Counted from the first letter of the stretch, positions 8,572 through 16,906 are shown. The stretch: DNA of 63,980 bases from Planktothrix sp. PCC 11201 (GCF_900009135.1 NZ_LT797705.1:105681-169660), one strand, 5' to 3'. Notes: generated by a model from the sequence alone, not told the origin. A program made the numbers and translations.

Positions 8572-10007
8572 GGTTCTTCAGTATCTAGTATGCTAAAGAT
8601 TTAGTTAAAATGCCAATTCAGTAAACATCTTGATTGAAAGTTTTTAAAATTTCTGAATCCATAAGCCGAACGTTTAATCAGTTTCAGCTTGTTATTAATT
8701 CCCTCAACTACCCCACTGGTTGTTCTATGATCAAAGTAGGCAATAATTTCATCTAGCCATCGAATCATTGTCTTTTGACTTTTCGGGAAATACTTTCTAG
8801 CTTCATCTAACCACATCCCCAATTGCCATAATCCCCCTAACCAATCATTTTTTTCCTCAAAAATTTGACGGATTTTTTCTTTGAATTCGTGCATACTTTT
8901 TAGGGTAGGAGAAACCTCTTTCACTTCGGCTAGTTTCTGGCTTTGTTGTTCATTCAAATCTTTTTCATTCTTCAAGAGAGCGTATTTACTCTTCTTCAAT
9001 CCTGCTAAAATTTTTTCGGAATTGGCTTTTTCTGATTCGGACTTTGCTGTTTTTAGTAAATTTTCTTCCTTCAGCCTTTCTTGTTTTCTTTGCCCATCTA
9101 ACTCCTGATTGATTTGTACCATTACATGAAATCTATCCGCTACCACTTGAGCATTTGGCATGATTTCTAAGACTAAGCTTTTGTATCCTTTCCACAGATC
9201 TATACTGACTTCTTCTATCTTTTCTAACACTTCTCTTCCCCACCCCATCAACACTTTTTTGATTTCTTCTTGTGTTCTTTTTTCGAGGATAGCAATTAAT
9301 TCCGCTTTCTCTAAATCTATTAAAACTGCACAATAATTTCCTTTTCCTTTAATCAATGCTATTTCATCAATTCCTAGCCTTTTTAAATGGCTGGGTTTAA
9401 ACTCTGCTAATTCTGATGATGCGTCTTTTAACATCCTTTCTATTTCTTCTGTTGTGACCAGCCCTTTTTGGGCGACACTGTTTATATCCTTTTCTAAAAC
9501 TTCTTGTAGGATTCTATCAGCCAATCTTTTTGTATAAGTCCTTCTTTTTCCGACAAAATCTAAATCCTCACTAAACGGCTTTTTACATTTCTTACATTTG
9601 AACTGTCGTCTATTTATTTCCAAAAATACTGGAGATTCTCCCCAAGGTAAATCTTTAATTAGATATCGATGATTTTGATGTAATCTATGGCTTTTTTCCC
9701 CACAACGAGGACAGATACTTTCCTGATGGATTGTCTCTATCTCTAAAATTATTCCAATCCCTTTATGCTGATGGCGTGCTCCCACTTTTACTCCTTCTAG
9801 CCCCAGAAGTTCTGTGAGCATTTTAATTTCCCTGTTTGAAGCCATTGTTACCCATTTACTCTAAATTTACTCTTTTTCTGATTTCACTTAACAGTACATA
9901 TCGCTCAACTCTCAACTGGAAAAAGATTTTCAGCTATTGTTGGATATATTTTTCTTCTTTCTTGATCTTATTAACTATAATTTTAGCATACTAGATACTG
10001 AAGAACC
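8572..10007 (-). mobile_element. complete ISL3-family insertion sequence, 1436 bp
   Basis: The element is bounded by 26-bp perfect terminal inverted repeats: 8572-8597 begins GGTTCTTCAGTATCTAG, and 9982-10007 is its reverse complement. It is flanked by an 8-bp direct repeat TAATGTTT (8564-8571 and 10008-10015), the target duplication length expected of ISL3. It carries one intact transposase. The perfect ends, intact gene and intact duplication all indicate a recent insertion. The target is immediately upstream of the four-helix-bundle gene. Confidence 0.95.
8601..9845 (-). CDS. ISL3-family transposase
   Basis: 414 residues, full length. The N-terminus carries a zinc-binding pair CPRCGEKSHRLH with a second pair CKKCKKPF, followed by the DDE RNase-H-like core: first aspartate in LKRLGIDEIALIKGKGNY, second in VSIDLWKGY..VADRFHVMVQINQELD, and the glutamate in DHRTTSGVVEGINNKLKLIKRSAYGFRNFKNFQSRCL. 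This is the conserved ISL3 (Tnp_ISL3) layout. Transposition by cut-and-paste or a circular intermediate with 8-bp duplication is known for the family. It lies inside an element with perfect ends, so it is probably active. A long insertion of Lys/Glu-rich helix between the second Asp and the Glu is normal for the family. Confidence 0.95.
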   Translation of the reverse strand: MASNREIKMLTELLGLEGVKVGARHQHKGIGIILEIETIHQESICPRCGEKSHRLHQNHRYLIKDLPWGESPVFLEINRRQFKCKKCKKPFSEDLDFVGKRRTYTKRLADRILQEVLEKDINSVAQKGLVTTEEIERMLKDASSELAEFKPSHLKRLGIDEIALIKGKGNYCAVLIDLEKAELIAILEKRTQEEIKKVLMGWGREVLEKIEEVSIDLWKGYKSLVLEIMPNAQVVADRFHVMVQINQELDGQRKQERLKEENLLKTAKSESEKANSEKILAGLKKSKYALLKNEKDLNEQQSQKLAEVKEVSPTLKSMHEFKEKIRQIFEEKNDWLGGLWQLGMWLDEARKYFPKSQKTMIRWLDEIIAYFDHRTTSGVVEGINNKLKLIKRSAYGFRNFKNFQSRCLLNWHFN

Positions 10008-10039
10008 TAATGTTTTTCCTAATCTTCCTTAATTCTACA

Positions 10040-10190
10040 AACTCCACACCGCACATCACACTCAAAATGCACTACTTCGCACTTTGCACCTCGCACTCTG
10101 TACTTTCTTCGCACTCCGCACCTCGCACTCTGAACTCCGCACTCTTAAAGCACACCGCACACCGCACTCCGAACTCCGCACTATTTATTC
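10040..10190. repeat. heptamer tandem repeat, TCCGCAC-type, block 3
   Basis: CTCCGCAC-type heptamers with variants (CACCGCACATCACACTC, TTCGCACTTTGCACC, CTCCGAACTCCGCAC) follow the right target duplication of the ISL3 element. They are on the opposite side of the IS from blocks 1 and 2, so the four-helix-bundle gene plus IS is bracketed by the same repeat family. Confidence 0.8.
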
Positions 10191-10696
10191 TCCCAGGATT
10201 TTTGGATTTGCTGACGATACTGAGCAATTTTGTTAACGGCTTGTTTGTTAGCTTGATCAATATTGAGAGACATTTGAGCATATTGAGGTCGAAGTCCATG
10301 TAATTTCTGAGCATAATTGGAATTAGCCCCTAATTTTTTAACTTCATTACCTGCAAGTTGACCTTTATAAGCATAATGAGCTAAATGAACTGTTGTATCC
10401 GCATCATCAATTTGCTTAAGGGCTTGATAAGATTCTTGAGTATGTTTGGCCGATTCTTTTCTCTGTTTCGCTAATTGTTTGAGAACCACTTTCTCCTCTT
10501 TAGAAAAATAGCGAGGTGAATCTAAAATAGGAACCGAACGAATCGAAGCAAAATTACCTGGATTAGTGGGCGAGAAAACAGTGGTATCTGTCGGTTGGAG
10601 TACCTGGGATTTATCAATTTGATGAGAGCCATAACCCGAGTTGTTTCCACTTCTTATTCGGCTCCAAGCCTCTAAAATTCGATTAAAAATTCCCAT
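10181..10696 (-). CDS. hypothetical protein, 171 aa
   Basis: Not recognised. The N-terminus is MGIFNRILEAWSRIRSGNN, amphipathic and possibly membrane-associating; a polar linker follows and then a long helical C-terminal half (FSKEEKVVLKQLAKQRKESAKHTQESYQALKQIDD ... QANKQAVNKIAQYRQQIQKSWENK) that is probably coiled coil. It overlaps the end of the upstream membrane-protein gene by 14 bases, so the two are probably translated together. It is the last of a minus-strand run of at least five small genes (10181-13493). Function unknown; a structural role in a membrane complex is a guess from the neighbours. Confidence 0.65.
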   Translation of the reverse strand: MGIFNRILEAWSRIRSGNNSGYGSHQIDKSQVLQPTDTTVFSPTNPGNFASIRSVPILDSPRYFSKEEKVVLKQLAKQRKESAKHTQESYQALKQIDDADTTVHLAHYAYKGQLAGNEVKKLGANSNYAQKLHGLRPQYAQMSLNIDQANKQAVNKIAQYRQQIQKSWENK

Positions 10697-11018
10697 TGGG
10701 ATTTCTCCTGAAGAATTGAATCCAAACCCGAGTACAAATTAGCTCAATCTGGACTCGATTTGTTTGAACTTGAATCTGTCGTCGCCCCAGGATGTAACCG
10801 ATACTGGCTGACATGACACTAACAGCAATAATCAACAGCCATTGGGTTGAAATTATAAAGCGAATGGGGTTAATCAACAATTTTAAGGAAGTTGAAATCG
10901 CCACTTTGTAATCATGAAAAACCAGAATCATCAAAGTTGTCATCAAAGTGACTGCTATTGAAAGTTGTCGAACTTGCTGTTGTCCTCGTTGTTGCCGTTT
11001 TCGAGTGTATTCATTCAT
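10683..11018 (-). CDS. small membrane protein, 111 aa
   Basis: Starts MNEYTRKRQQRGQQQVRQ, a strongly basic cytosolic tail, followed by two or three hydrophobic segments (LSIAVTLMTTLMILVF; FIISTQWLLIIAVSVMSASIGYILG) and a basic end. I use the ATG at 11018 instead of the first possible codon at 11084, because it overlaps the stop of the upstream gene (TGATG), the usual layout for translational coupling. No family is recognised. The order coiled protein - membrane protein - helical protein in one operon suggests an envelope or DNA-transfer assembly, but nothing in the sequence proves it. Confidence 0.65.
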   Translation of the reverse strand: MNEYTRKRQQRGQQQVRQLSIAVTLMTTLMILVFHDYKVAISTSLKLLINPIRFIISTQWLLIIAVSVMSASIGYILGRRQIQVQTNRVQIELICTRVWIQFFRRNPNGNF

Positions 11019-11248
11019 CAGGACAACCCAAACATCAACGCCGAGGTCATACTGACAGGATATACAGAAGTCGGCTGAGACCAATAATGTTGTAGTTGAT
11101 TGAGGAGGTTTTTGAGGTGTTTCATATCCTGAGATGGAGTAGAAGTAGACAAAGAAGAAAGGGTATTTTTGAGTTCAGCTACTATACCCAGCAAATCTTG
11201 TTGCTGAGAAAGCTGGGTGTGTTGGAGGCTTAACAGTTCCTCCAACAA
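11018..11248 (-). CDS. small helical protein, 76 aa
   Basis: A short hydrophilic protein rich in Leu and Gln (LLSLQHTQLSQQQDLLGIVAELKNTLSSL) that probably forms coiled coil, ending SVYPVSMTSALMFGLS. The start is uncertain: the first candidate in frame is TTG at 11248, no ATG is available, and the open frame extends further upstream to the stop of the preceding gene. Its stop overlaps the ATG of the downstream membrane protein. It is retained because it lies within a tightly packed same-strand run and fills the gap exactly. Confidence 0.5.
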   Translation of the reverse strand: MLEELLSLQHTQLSQQQDLLGIVAELKNTLSSLSTSTPSQDMKHLKNLLNQLQHYWSQPTSVYPVSMTSALMFGLS

Positions 11249-11282
11249 AGTGTTAATGGTATCGGTCTGATGTTCACTAACT

Positions 11283-11912
11283 TCAAGATGCGCTTTTAAG
11301 CGCTGGAAAGCAGTTAAGCACTTGCCCTCCCAATTGAGCTTGCTGTGTGGGATATTCTAAGTTACGGCGCTCCTGTTTGCCTTGTTCGGCGGCGGTATTG
11401 AAAGCCGCTACAAACTGTGACACCGTATCCTCAAGTTTGGCATTGCCATCAGAAGTAGACCCAAACCCAAAAACCTCTAAAAGAATCTTATCATCAAGCA
11501 TTTCTTGAATTTTAGGAGCCACTGTTTGAGCAATTTGAGAAGTTTTTTGCTCCCAACGTTCATACAACCCCGCACCAGAAGAATCATAAACAGAATCAGT
11601 TGTTGTATTGGTATTGACTTGACTTTGTAATTCTTCAATCCAAAATCCAATAGCTTCTTCAATTCGGAGTTGTTTCCGTCCTTCACTGCGACTATCACGA
11701 ATTGCAATAATTTGATTCAGCCAAATGGTCAATTGTTCAGAATTAACTAATTCCAAATTCATCCGAAACTTTTGGCACAACTCACTGAGGATATAACGAA
11801 TTACATTACTCCCCACAGCTTGTCCTTTGGAGGTCACAGATTGACCTAACTGTTCTAAATCAATGCCATATTGGCTGTAATCAGTTGAATTTCCATTGGT
11901 TGTGTTTGTCAT
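11283..11912 (-). CDS. hypothetical protein, 209 aa
   Basis: Hydrophilic, mostly helical, no membrane segment. Recognisable parts are YGIDLEQLGQSVTSKGQAVGSNVIRYILSELCQKF, a middle helix QLRIEEAIGFWIEELQSQV and the C-terminal segment DTVSQFVAAFNTAAEQGKQERRNLEYPTQQAQLGGQVLN. I do not know the family. The ATG at 11912 lies 3 bases from the stop of the upstream split gene (11915), so it belonged to the same operon before the IS630-type insertion cut that gene off from its promoter. Expression may now depend on a promoter inside the IS. Confidence 0.65.
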   Translation of the reverse strand: MTNTTNGNSTDYSQYGIDLEQLGQSVTSKGQAVGSNVIRYILSELCQKFRMNLELVNSEQLTIWLNQIIAIRDSRSEGRKQLRIEEAIGFWIEELQSQVNTNTTTDSVYDSSGAGLYERWEQKTSQIAQTVAPKIQEMLDDKILLEVFGFGSTSDGNAKLEDTVSQFVAAFNTAAEQGKQERRNLEYPTQQAQLGGQVLNCFPALKSAS

Positions 11913-12217
11913 ATTTAACCTCGATTTTGACGTTTAGATAAATTGCGAACTCGGTCTAATAAATTGGGGCTATAAGCGAGCCATTCATCAGGATTAAATC
12001 GACCCCACCTGACTTCATCAAGGGCTTTTTTCTCTCCCAGGGTTAGGGACATAATCCGAAAGGCATCAAGAATTTTTTTGCCTTCTTCTGAAATTAAGGT
12101 TCCGTATTCGCCTTCATTGAGTTGGGGCATGACCGCTTTTAAGAGGCGATACACTTTACGGAATTGGGGACGATTAACATTCCACAGGCTCGACTCATAA
12201 ATGACTTGTTCGGGGTA

Positions 12218-13404
12218 AGCTGTTGTGCATTTAAACTGTGATTATAGCATTACCTTTGTTTTTAAGTTTACGTCCCCATTTAATAGATAACTGTCCCTCA
12301 TTTAAAAGCTGATGCAATAAACACTCTAGCTCATCAACTGATTTAAAGAGTCGATTAGCAATATATTCTTTAGCTGAATGCCAGACCAATTCAATTAAAT
12401 TATAATCTGGACTATATTCTGGAAGAAATTCTAAATAGATATTCGGCATTTCTGCTTTGATTTTTTCTAGGTATTCTTCTTTTTTGTGAAAACTTGCATT
12501 ATCAAGAATAATGACAATCTTGGCTCCTTTTTCTACAAATTCTTCTGCTTGATTTCCCGCTAATACCCACTCATGAATTAGCTCTTGATAAAAACTTTTT
12601 AACACTTGATAAAAATTATTTGCATTCCCTTTATCCAGAAATTCTACAAATCTTTTTTTGTCCGAGTACCTCAATCCTCCCATAACATTAACTTTTCCTT
12701 TTCTTCTGTCTCCTCTAATCTTTCTCCTCTTTCCTTTTTTACACCAGTTCTTTCTTTTTATTACTCTTAAATTAAATCCACTTTCATCCCAAAACCATAC
12801 CTGTAATTGTTCTGGACTTTCTTTTGTTATTTTTAAATACTCTTCTATTTTATTTTTAAATAATTTCCTTTTTTCTGGATCTCTTTTCTCTTCCAAGCTA
12901 TACTTTGCCCACAAGTAAACATACTTTTTTTTCTTTAATATCCTTCTCACTTGTGAACCACTTAATTTTATTTCTGTGATTTGTTCTAAATAAGTTGCCA
13001 ATCTTTCTCCTGTCCATCTCCCAAATTCATATCCTAATTCTTCCGGTTCTTTTTCTACAGTTTCTAATAATATCTCTATATATTTATCTGTGGCTTTTCT
13101 ATAATTTCCTTTCATTCTTTCATCTTTTAGGCTTTCTAACTTGTCCGGATCTCCATGTACACACCAATAACATACTTTATTTATTGAACATCCCAAAAAA
13201 TTGGCAATTTCACTTTGTTTTTTACCATCATTTAGCAATAGTAGAATCAAGATTCTTTCTCTAATTTGTCCATTTTCTTCCTCTTTCAATCTTTTCTGTA
13301 GTTTCTCTACTTGCTTTTCATTTAAGTGATTTTTAGCAGGCATATTTTTATTGATTTTTCTAAACTTAGTTTTTCATTATACCCTATTTAGATGCTTAAC
13401 AGCT
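12218..13404 (-). mobile_element. complete IS630-family element, about 1187 bp
   Basis: Bounded by TA dinucleotides (12216-12217 and 13405-13406), the standard IS630/Tc1-mariner target duplication. The terminal repeats are imperfect: the left end starts AGCTGTTGTGCATTTAAA and the right end, reverse-complemented, AGCTGTTAAGCATCTAAA. One intact transposase fills it. Its sequence is markedly AT-rich relative to the host genes around it. Excision in silico restores the host reading frame. Confidence 0.93.
12231..13343 (-). CDS. IS630-family transposase
   Basis: 370 residues, intact. An N-terminal helix-turn-helix pair (RERILILLLLNDGKKQSEIANFLGCSINKVCYWC; WTGERLATYLEQITEIKLSGSQVRRILKKKKY) precedes the DDE core: first Asp in QVWFWDESGFNL, second in VIILDNASFHKK, and the Glu in EFLPEYSPDYNLIELVWHSAKEYI. 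This is the IS630 / Tc1-mariner-like layout, which inserts at TA. It is very Lys/Glu-rich and AT-biased in codon use, unlike neighbouring genes, consistent with recent arrival. It lies inside a gene whose frame is restored on removal. Confidence 0.95.
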   Translation of the reverse strand: MPAKNHLNEKQVEKLQKRLKEEENGQIRERILILLLLNDGKKQSEIANFLGCSINKVCYWCVHGDPDKLESLKDERMKGNYRKATDKYIEILLETVEKEPEELGYEFGRWTGERLATYLEQITEIKLSGSQVRRILKKKKYVYLWAKYSLEEKRDPEKRKLFKNKIEEYLKITKESPEQLQVWFWDESGFNLRVIKRKNWCKKGKRRKIRGDRRKGKVNVMGGLRYSDKKRFVEFLDKGNANNFYQVLKSFYQELIHEWVLAGNQAEEFVEKGAKIVIILDNASFHKKEEYLEKIKAEMPNIYLEFLPEYSPDYNLIELVWHSAKEYIANRLFKSVDELECLLHQLLNEGQLSIKWGRKLKNKGNAIITV

Positions 13405-13493
13405 TAATAGGCTCTGTTGTTAACAAAGACAACTCTGGGGTCAATAATTTGAGCTTCTTTGATTTCTAAACAGATTTCGATAGTTTCACTCAT

Positions 13494-14001
13494 TCGACTG
13501 ATTTAAGTTTGTTTAGGGGTGAATCTGAGTCAATTCTAATTTCTCAAATCTTAGAAATTGAATTTAAGGTCAGAAAGAACCCCGTTCAAACTAATTTCCA
13601 TTGGTCTTGGTGAACATCCTATTAAAGAAAGCCGATAACTGTCAATTTATTGCTGTCATGAATACGGTATTTTTCTAATTCAATTGAGGCGAGATTTGCT
13701 GAGTCAGCAAGAAGTTGTTCTTGGAGGTGAAAGGCTGTTGTTAATTGGGGGTTTTGCTGAGTGCTGAGTGCTGAGTCAGCAGATTAGAAATAGGGGGAGG
13801 AATTTAGGAAGGTTTAAGAGGAGTTGGGGAATTTTAAACAATTGTTGGAGATGGGGGGAAGGAGCAAGCGATCGCCTAAACAAGTTTATAATTTTCGATT
13901 AAGCTCATCTATGGAACAGCTAAAAGTATTGACCCTATTGTCCATTGCCTATTCCCTTTTGCTCAGAAATTTTTAACACCAATCAAATAGAATTGCTATA
14001 G
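13494..14001. other. 508-base stretch without an intact gene
   Basis: No complete gene is visible. On the minus strand about 13628-13790 there is an open stretch lacking a start codon that reads FHLQEQLLADSANLASIELEKYRIHD and ends at a stop, which may be the tail of a decayed helical protein. Around 13755-13785 the unit GTGCTGA is repeated three times between two copies of GCTGAGTCAGCA. One GCGATCGC lies near 13870. Confidence 0.4.
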
Positions 14002-14358
14002 TTATTCAAGCTGAGGTTGTGTAACAGTCTGAACAATTCTACCGTGATAAATAATTTGTAGGAGTAAGTCTTGTTGTCTAAGCATTAATTGAACACTTTC
14101 TGGGCAAGATTTAAAATCCGTTTCAACCCATCTGTAAATCATTCGTTCTTTGCGTCCGGTAATTTGACAGAGTTCTCGAACACAAGCGGCTGTGTACCCC
14201 CATTCTTGAGGTTGAATATTGTGGAGAATTGGAACCCAACGCGCACAATATTCTGTGGGGTGGAGAGGAACGGATAACAACTGACGAATTGTGCGAATTT
14301 GCCGTAATTTTTCAGTTTGAATTGATGGGGACTTGTTAGGAAAGTATTGGGGCTGCAT
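14002..14358 (-). CDS. small HTH-like protein, 118 aa, paralog of the 16907-17143 product
   Basis: Residues 50-100 (EWGYTAACVRELCQITGRKERMIYRW...DFKSCPESVQLMLRQQDLLLQI) align with the whole core of the 78-aa protein encoded at 16907-17143 (EWGYYKACVQEIAVATGLSPRTVESW...DFSGRPDSVLVTLKKEDTIRQI). The ACVxEIxxxTGxxxRTVxxW part has the shape of a helix-turn-helix, suggesting a DNA-binding regulator or a plasmid copy-control/partition factor. No named family is recognised; the paralogy is seen directly. Heptamer repeats lie just upstream (14385-14430). Confidence 0.7.
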   Translation of the reverse strand: MQPQYFPNKSPSIQTEKLRQIRTIRQLLSVPLHPTEYCARWVPILHNIQPQEWGYTAACVRELCQITGRKERMIYRWVETDFKSCPESVQLMLRQQDLLLQIIYHGRIVQTVTQPQLE

Positions 14359-14827
14359 AGTTTTTATAAAGAGTGTTTTAAGAGTGCGGAGTGCGGGGTG
14401 CGGAGTGCGTTAAGAAGTGCGGAGTTAGGAGTGTGAAATGGAGGGTGGAGGGCAGGAAGCAGACGGTCGATGATTGAGTTAGGACTGAGGATTTAGAGGT
14501 GAGGAAGATATTGTTGAAGGCTGAAAAGATAAAGGTTAAATTCAGGGGAAATTAAAATAAAATCAAGGAAAAAAAGAATTTAAAACACCTAGAGTTTGAA
14601 AAAAAATATTAAATTTTAAGTTAATAATATAGCCGATTTAATAGGTTTTAACTCTTTCTTTTTCCTTGTTCTTTAGCCTTAAATATACAGGTACATTCCA
14701 CCTACTCACTAAAACGCCTCCAACTCCCCACTCCGAACTTCGCACTCTTCAAGCACATCGCATTTCTTAACGCACTCCGCACCCCGCACTCTTAGAACAC
14801 TCCGCACTCTTAGAACACTCCGCACCC
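14359..14827. other. 469-base intergenic stretch with heptamer repeats at both ends
   Basis: GTGCGGA-type heptamers occur at about 14382-14432 and TCCGCAC-type units, inverted, at about 14735-14835, with CTTAGAACACTCCGCAC occurring twice in a row. The AT-rich middle (14500-14700) holds no open frame that I can support. The two repeat blocks face each other like blocks 1 and 2, so the stretch has a large inverted-repeat layout. Confidence 0.6.
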
Positions 14828-16540
14828 TTAAAGCAGAGGTTGGAGTTGGCAAGGTTCAAACAGTTCTTGGTAGGTTTGTCCGCTAACCGGATGGATGATG
14901 CTGACCCACCAATAACCGGGACGCTGTTGATATGCTTTGTGGATGGTTCCTTGCATCCCGGCGAAGATGTTTTTGGGGTCAAAGTTGACTTGCACTTGAA
15001 CACCTGGTTGCAGGTGGGGCTGGATTTGTTGATTAAGGCTTTCGCGCCATTGCAGGAGTTCTTCAAGTTGGGCTTCTAATTGCTCGGTTGTGGAAGTTTG
15101 TTCAAGTCGGACGTGACCCGGCTCACTGAGTAACGTTTCTAAGTGCTGTTGTTGTTGAGCAAGTTGTTGTTTGAGATGTTGATTTTCGCTTTTGAGAAGA
15201 CTGAGTTGGCTTTGAGCTTGTTCAACACCACTCATCCGCTCGAACGTCCATCCGGCTTTAACATCGTTTTGATCAAGTACGCCAAGCCATTTGGTTTTGG
15301 GGCGGTTGTAGGTGTCTAATTCGAGGATTAAGTCATCAACAACGCCTTTGTGTTCTGGGGAATAAACTCGGATGCGATCGCCCACTTTTAATTCACTTAA
15401 AGGCACTGGGACGAATTTGGGTTTGAATACGGTGGGTTCGTTGTCAGGGGAGGAAGTGGGTTGTTGTAATTGGGCAATCAGTTCGTCTTTGTGCTGAAGT
15501 TGGGTTTGCAATTGTTCGAGTTGTTGCAAATAGGTTTGGGAAAGTTTTTGCTCTAGGTATTCGAGTTTTTGGATCAATTCGGCGTTTTTCTGACGTTCGG
15601 TGGCTAATGCAGCTTCAAGGTTGTCTGTGGGAGTGCTTTGAGGTTGTGGCGGGATAACAATGGTTTGGGGGTCAAGGTGAGCGCACTGGTGTTTGATTTC
15701 TCGTTCGGTTTGTTTGATGTCATGGATTAACTGGGCTTCGGCATCCCCTGTGACAGCTTCAGAGAGTTCTTGTTCAAGTTGGACTTTATACAGGGTGAGG
15801 CGGGCTAGGCGAAGGGCGGTTTCAGAAGGCTGTTGGGGTATTAGGGAGGATGTTTTGTAGCCTTTTTGGGTTAGTGCTTCATCCAGGTGTTTGAGTTTCA
15901 TGGTGGCTTCAGCTTGATCTTTTGTATCAGCTTGAGCAAATTCTTGGGCAAGGGTTTGGAGGTGCTGTCCTTCTTGGGGGGTGAGGTTGTAACGTTTAGA
16001 AATCTTTTGCCAATCTTGTTCTGTAACGATTTGTTCGGCTTTGGCTTGTCGGACTTCTTTTTTTGTGATCTTCCCTCGCTGGGTTAAGGCTTCTACAATG
16101 GCTTCTGAGGCGTGGGTCAGTTCTCGCAGGGCGGCTAAACTCCAGTGTTGCACTTTGTTGAGGATGCGCTGCTGCAACCGAGGTTTGAGGGAATCAAACC
16201 ATTGGCTGATTTTTATTAAGGATTCGGCGATCCATTTGGAGGCTCCCCAGTCGCTACTATTGAGCCAATTTTTGAAGCGTTTTTGGCCGTCTTGGGGATT
16301 GGTGCGATCGCATAAATTGCTTAGGAGTTGGCTAAGTTGGCGACCGAGTTCAATCCCTTGGCTGAGGGTGCGCTGCACAAAGTTTAAGGTTTGATTGAGG
16401 GTTTGTTGGGCAAGGGGAGCCAATTCACCAAAACTTGAATAGTCGTAGTCGTGGGAAAACGAGTCAGAAAGCTCCAAGTGGGTCGGAAGGTTAAAATCAA
16501 CTTGATGAGCCAGGAAAGATGCAAGGGTGGCTGTTGTCAT
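14828..16540 (-). CDS. long coiled-coil protein with two SH3/KOW-like modules, 570 aa
   Basis: The N-terminal third is helical and resembles the winged/helical part of DUF3102-like plasmid proteins (RFKNWLNSSDWGASKWIAESLIKISQWFDSLKPRL). The middle is heptad-rich coiled coil (LEAALATERQKNAELIQKLEYLEQKLSQ). Two small beta modules follow: SELKVGDRIRVYSPEHKGVV near residues 375-395 and LQPGVQVQVNFDPKNIFAGMQGTI near 510-540, separated by a second coiled coil. This is the architecture of a KfrA-like or structural plasmid protein; DNA binding plus filament formation is an inference. ATG at 16540 follows a hairpin at 16577-16604. The gene ends in heptamer repeats at 14735-14835, which actually encode its last residues. 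Confidence 0.7.
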   Translation of the reverse strand: MTTATLASFLAHQVDFNLPTHLELSDSFSHDYDYSSFGELAPLAQQTLNQTLNFVQRTLSQGIELGRQLSQLLSNLCDRTNPQDGQKRFKNWLNSSDWGASKWIAESLIKISQWFDSLKPRLQQRILNKVQHWSLAALRELTHASEAIVEALTQRGKITKKEVRQAKAEQIVTEQDWQKISKRYNLTPQEGQHLQTLAQEFAQADTKDQAEATMKLKHLDEALTQKGYKTSSLIPQQPSETALRLARLTLYKVQLEQELSEAVTGDAEAQLIHDIKQTEREIKHQCAHLDPQTIVIPPQPQSTPTDNLEAALATERQKNAELIQKLEYLEQKLSQTYLQQLEQLQTQLQHKDELIAQLQQPTSSPDNEPTVFKPKFVPVPLSELKVGDRIRVYSPEHKGVVDDLILELDTYNRPKTKWLGVLDQNDVKAGWTFERMSGVEQAQSQLSLLKSENQHLKQQLAQQQQHLETLLSEPGHVRLEQTSTTEQLEAQLEELLQWRESLNQQIQPHLQPGVQVQVNFDPKNIFAGMQGTIHKAYQQRPGYWWVSIIHPVSGQTYQELFEPCQLQPLL

Positions 16541-16576
16541 GTTAAGTTGTTCCTTAGAAATTTATTTGTTTTTTTG

Positions 16577-16605
16577 AAAAGCTGGCCTAGCCGGGTCAGC
16601 TTTTT
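16577..16605. terminator. hairpin terminator, probably bidirectional
   Basis: AAAAGCTG (16577-16584) pairs with CAGCTTTT (16597-16604) around a 12-base loop, with a T-run on the plus strand. It separates the HTH fragment from the coiled-coil gene on the minus strand. Confidence 0.6.
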
Positions 16606-16613
16606 GTATTGAA

Positions 16614-16820
16614 TTAATCTTCAATCCGTAATAAGTCGTCAATTGTGATTTCAGGTTTTCCTGTTAGTTGCCTAACCCAATCTCTAAGTTTGACTAAAGT
16701 TATGAACTCGCATTTGGTTAGAGTTCCTGCCTTAGCAGCAGATAAGGTTCGGCGATCTACTTTGAGACCTTTGAGTAAGAGTTCTTCATAGGCAGCATTG
16801 ATCGATAAGCCTTTGGGTCA
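16614..16820 (-). pseudogene. HTH-regulator-like ORF without a usable start
   Basis: The minus strand reads KGLSINAAYEELLLKGLKV, DRRTLSAAKAGTLTKCEFI and TLVKLRDWVRQLTGKPEI, ending LLRIED and a TAA at 16614. It has the look of the DNA-binding domain of a small helix-turn-helix regulator, but going upstream the frame meets TGA before any ATG, GTG or TTG. Either the start has been lost by frameshift or mutation, or a rare start is used. It lies directly downstream of palindrome copy 1 (16874-16892), so it was probably the regulator acting there. The family assignment is tentative. Confidence 0.45.
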
Positions 16821-16873
16821 GTAAGGACGTGAATCAACCCTCAGCCGGAAGGCTTGTGACTCTCTTTAACTAT

Positions 16874-16892
16874 TATACGATATAATCGTATA
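16874..16892. promoter_or_regulatory. palindromic operator, copy 1
   Basis: A perfect inverted repeat TATACGAT-ATA-ATCGTATA. It lies upstream of the HTH-like fragment at 16614-16820 and just downstream of the 78-aa gene. The same palindrome with a different centre occurs at 17227-17245, so this is a specific site and not chance AT-richness. Confidence 0.75.
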
Positions 16893-16906
16893 CTTTAATC
16901 CAAGAA

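Larger units (their letters stand above)
11915..13493 (-). pseudogene. gene for a 129-aa protein split by an IS630-family insertion
   Basis: The 5' part (13407-13493) reads from an ATG MSETIEICLEIKEAQIIDPR and continues to the IS edge. The 3' part (11915-12217) reads YPEQVIYESSLWNVNRPQF and ends DRVRNLSKRQNRG. Removing the IS together with one of the two flanking TA dinucleotides joins the parts in frame without a stop, giving ...VFVNNRAYYPEQVIYE.... This is strong proof of the original reading frame. A GTG inside the 3' part could still start a 79-residue remnant. The protein family is not recognised. It was the first gene of the minus-strand run going down to 10181. Confidence 0.9.
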
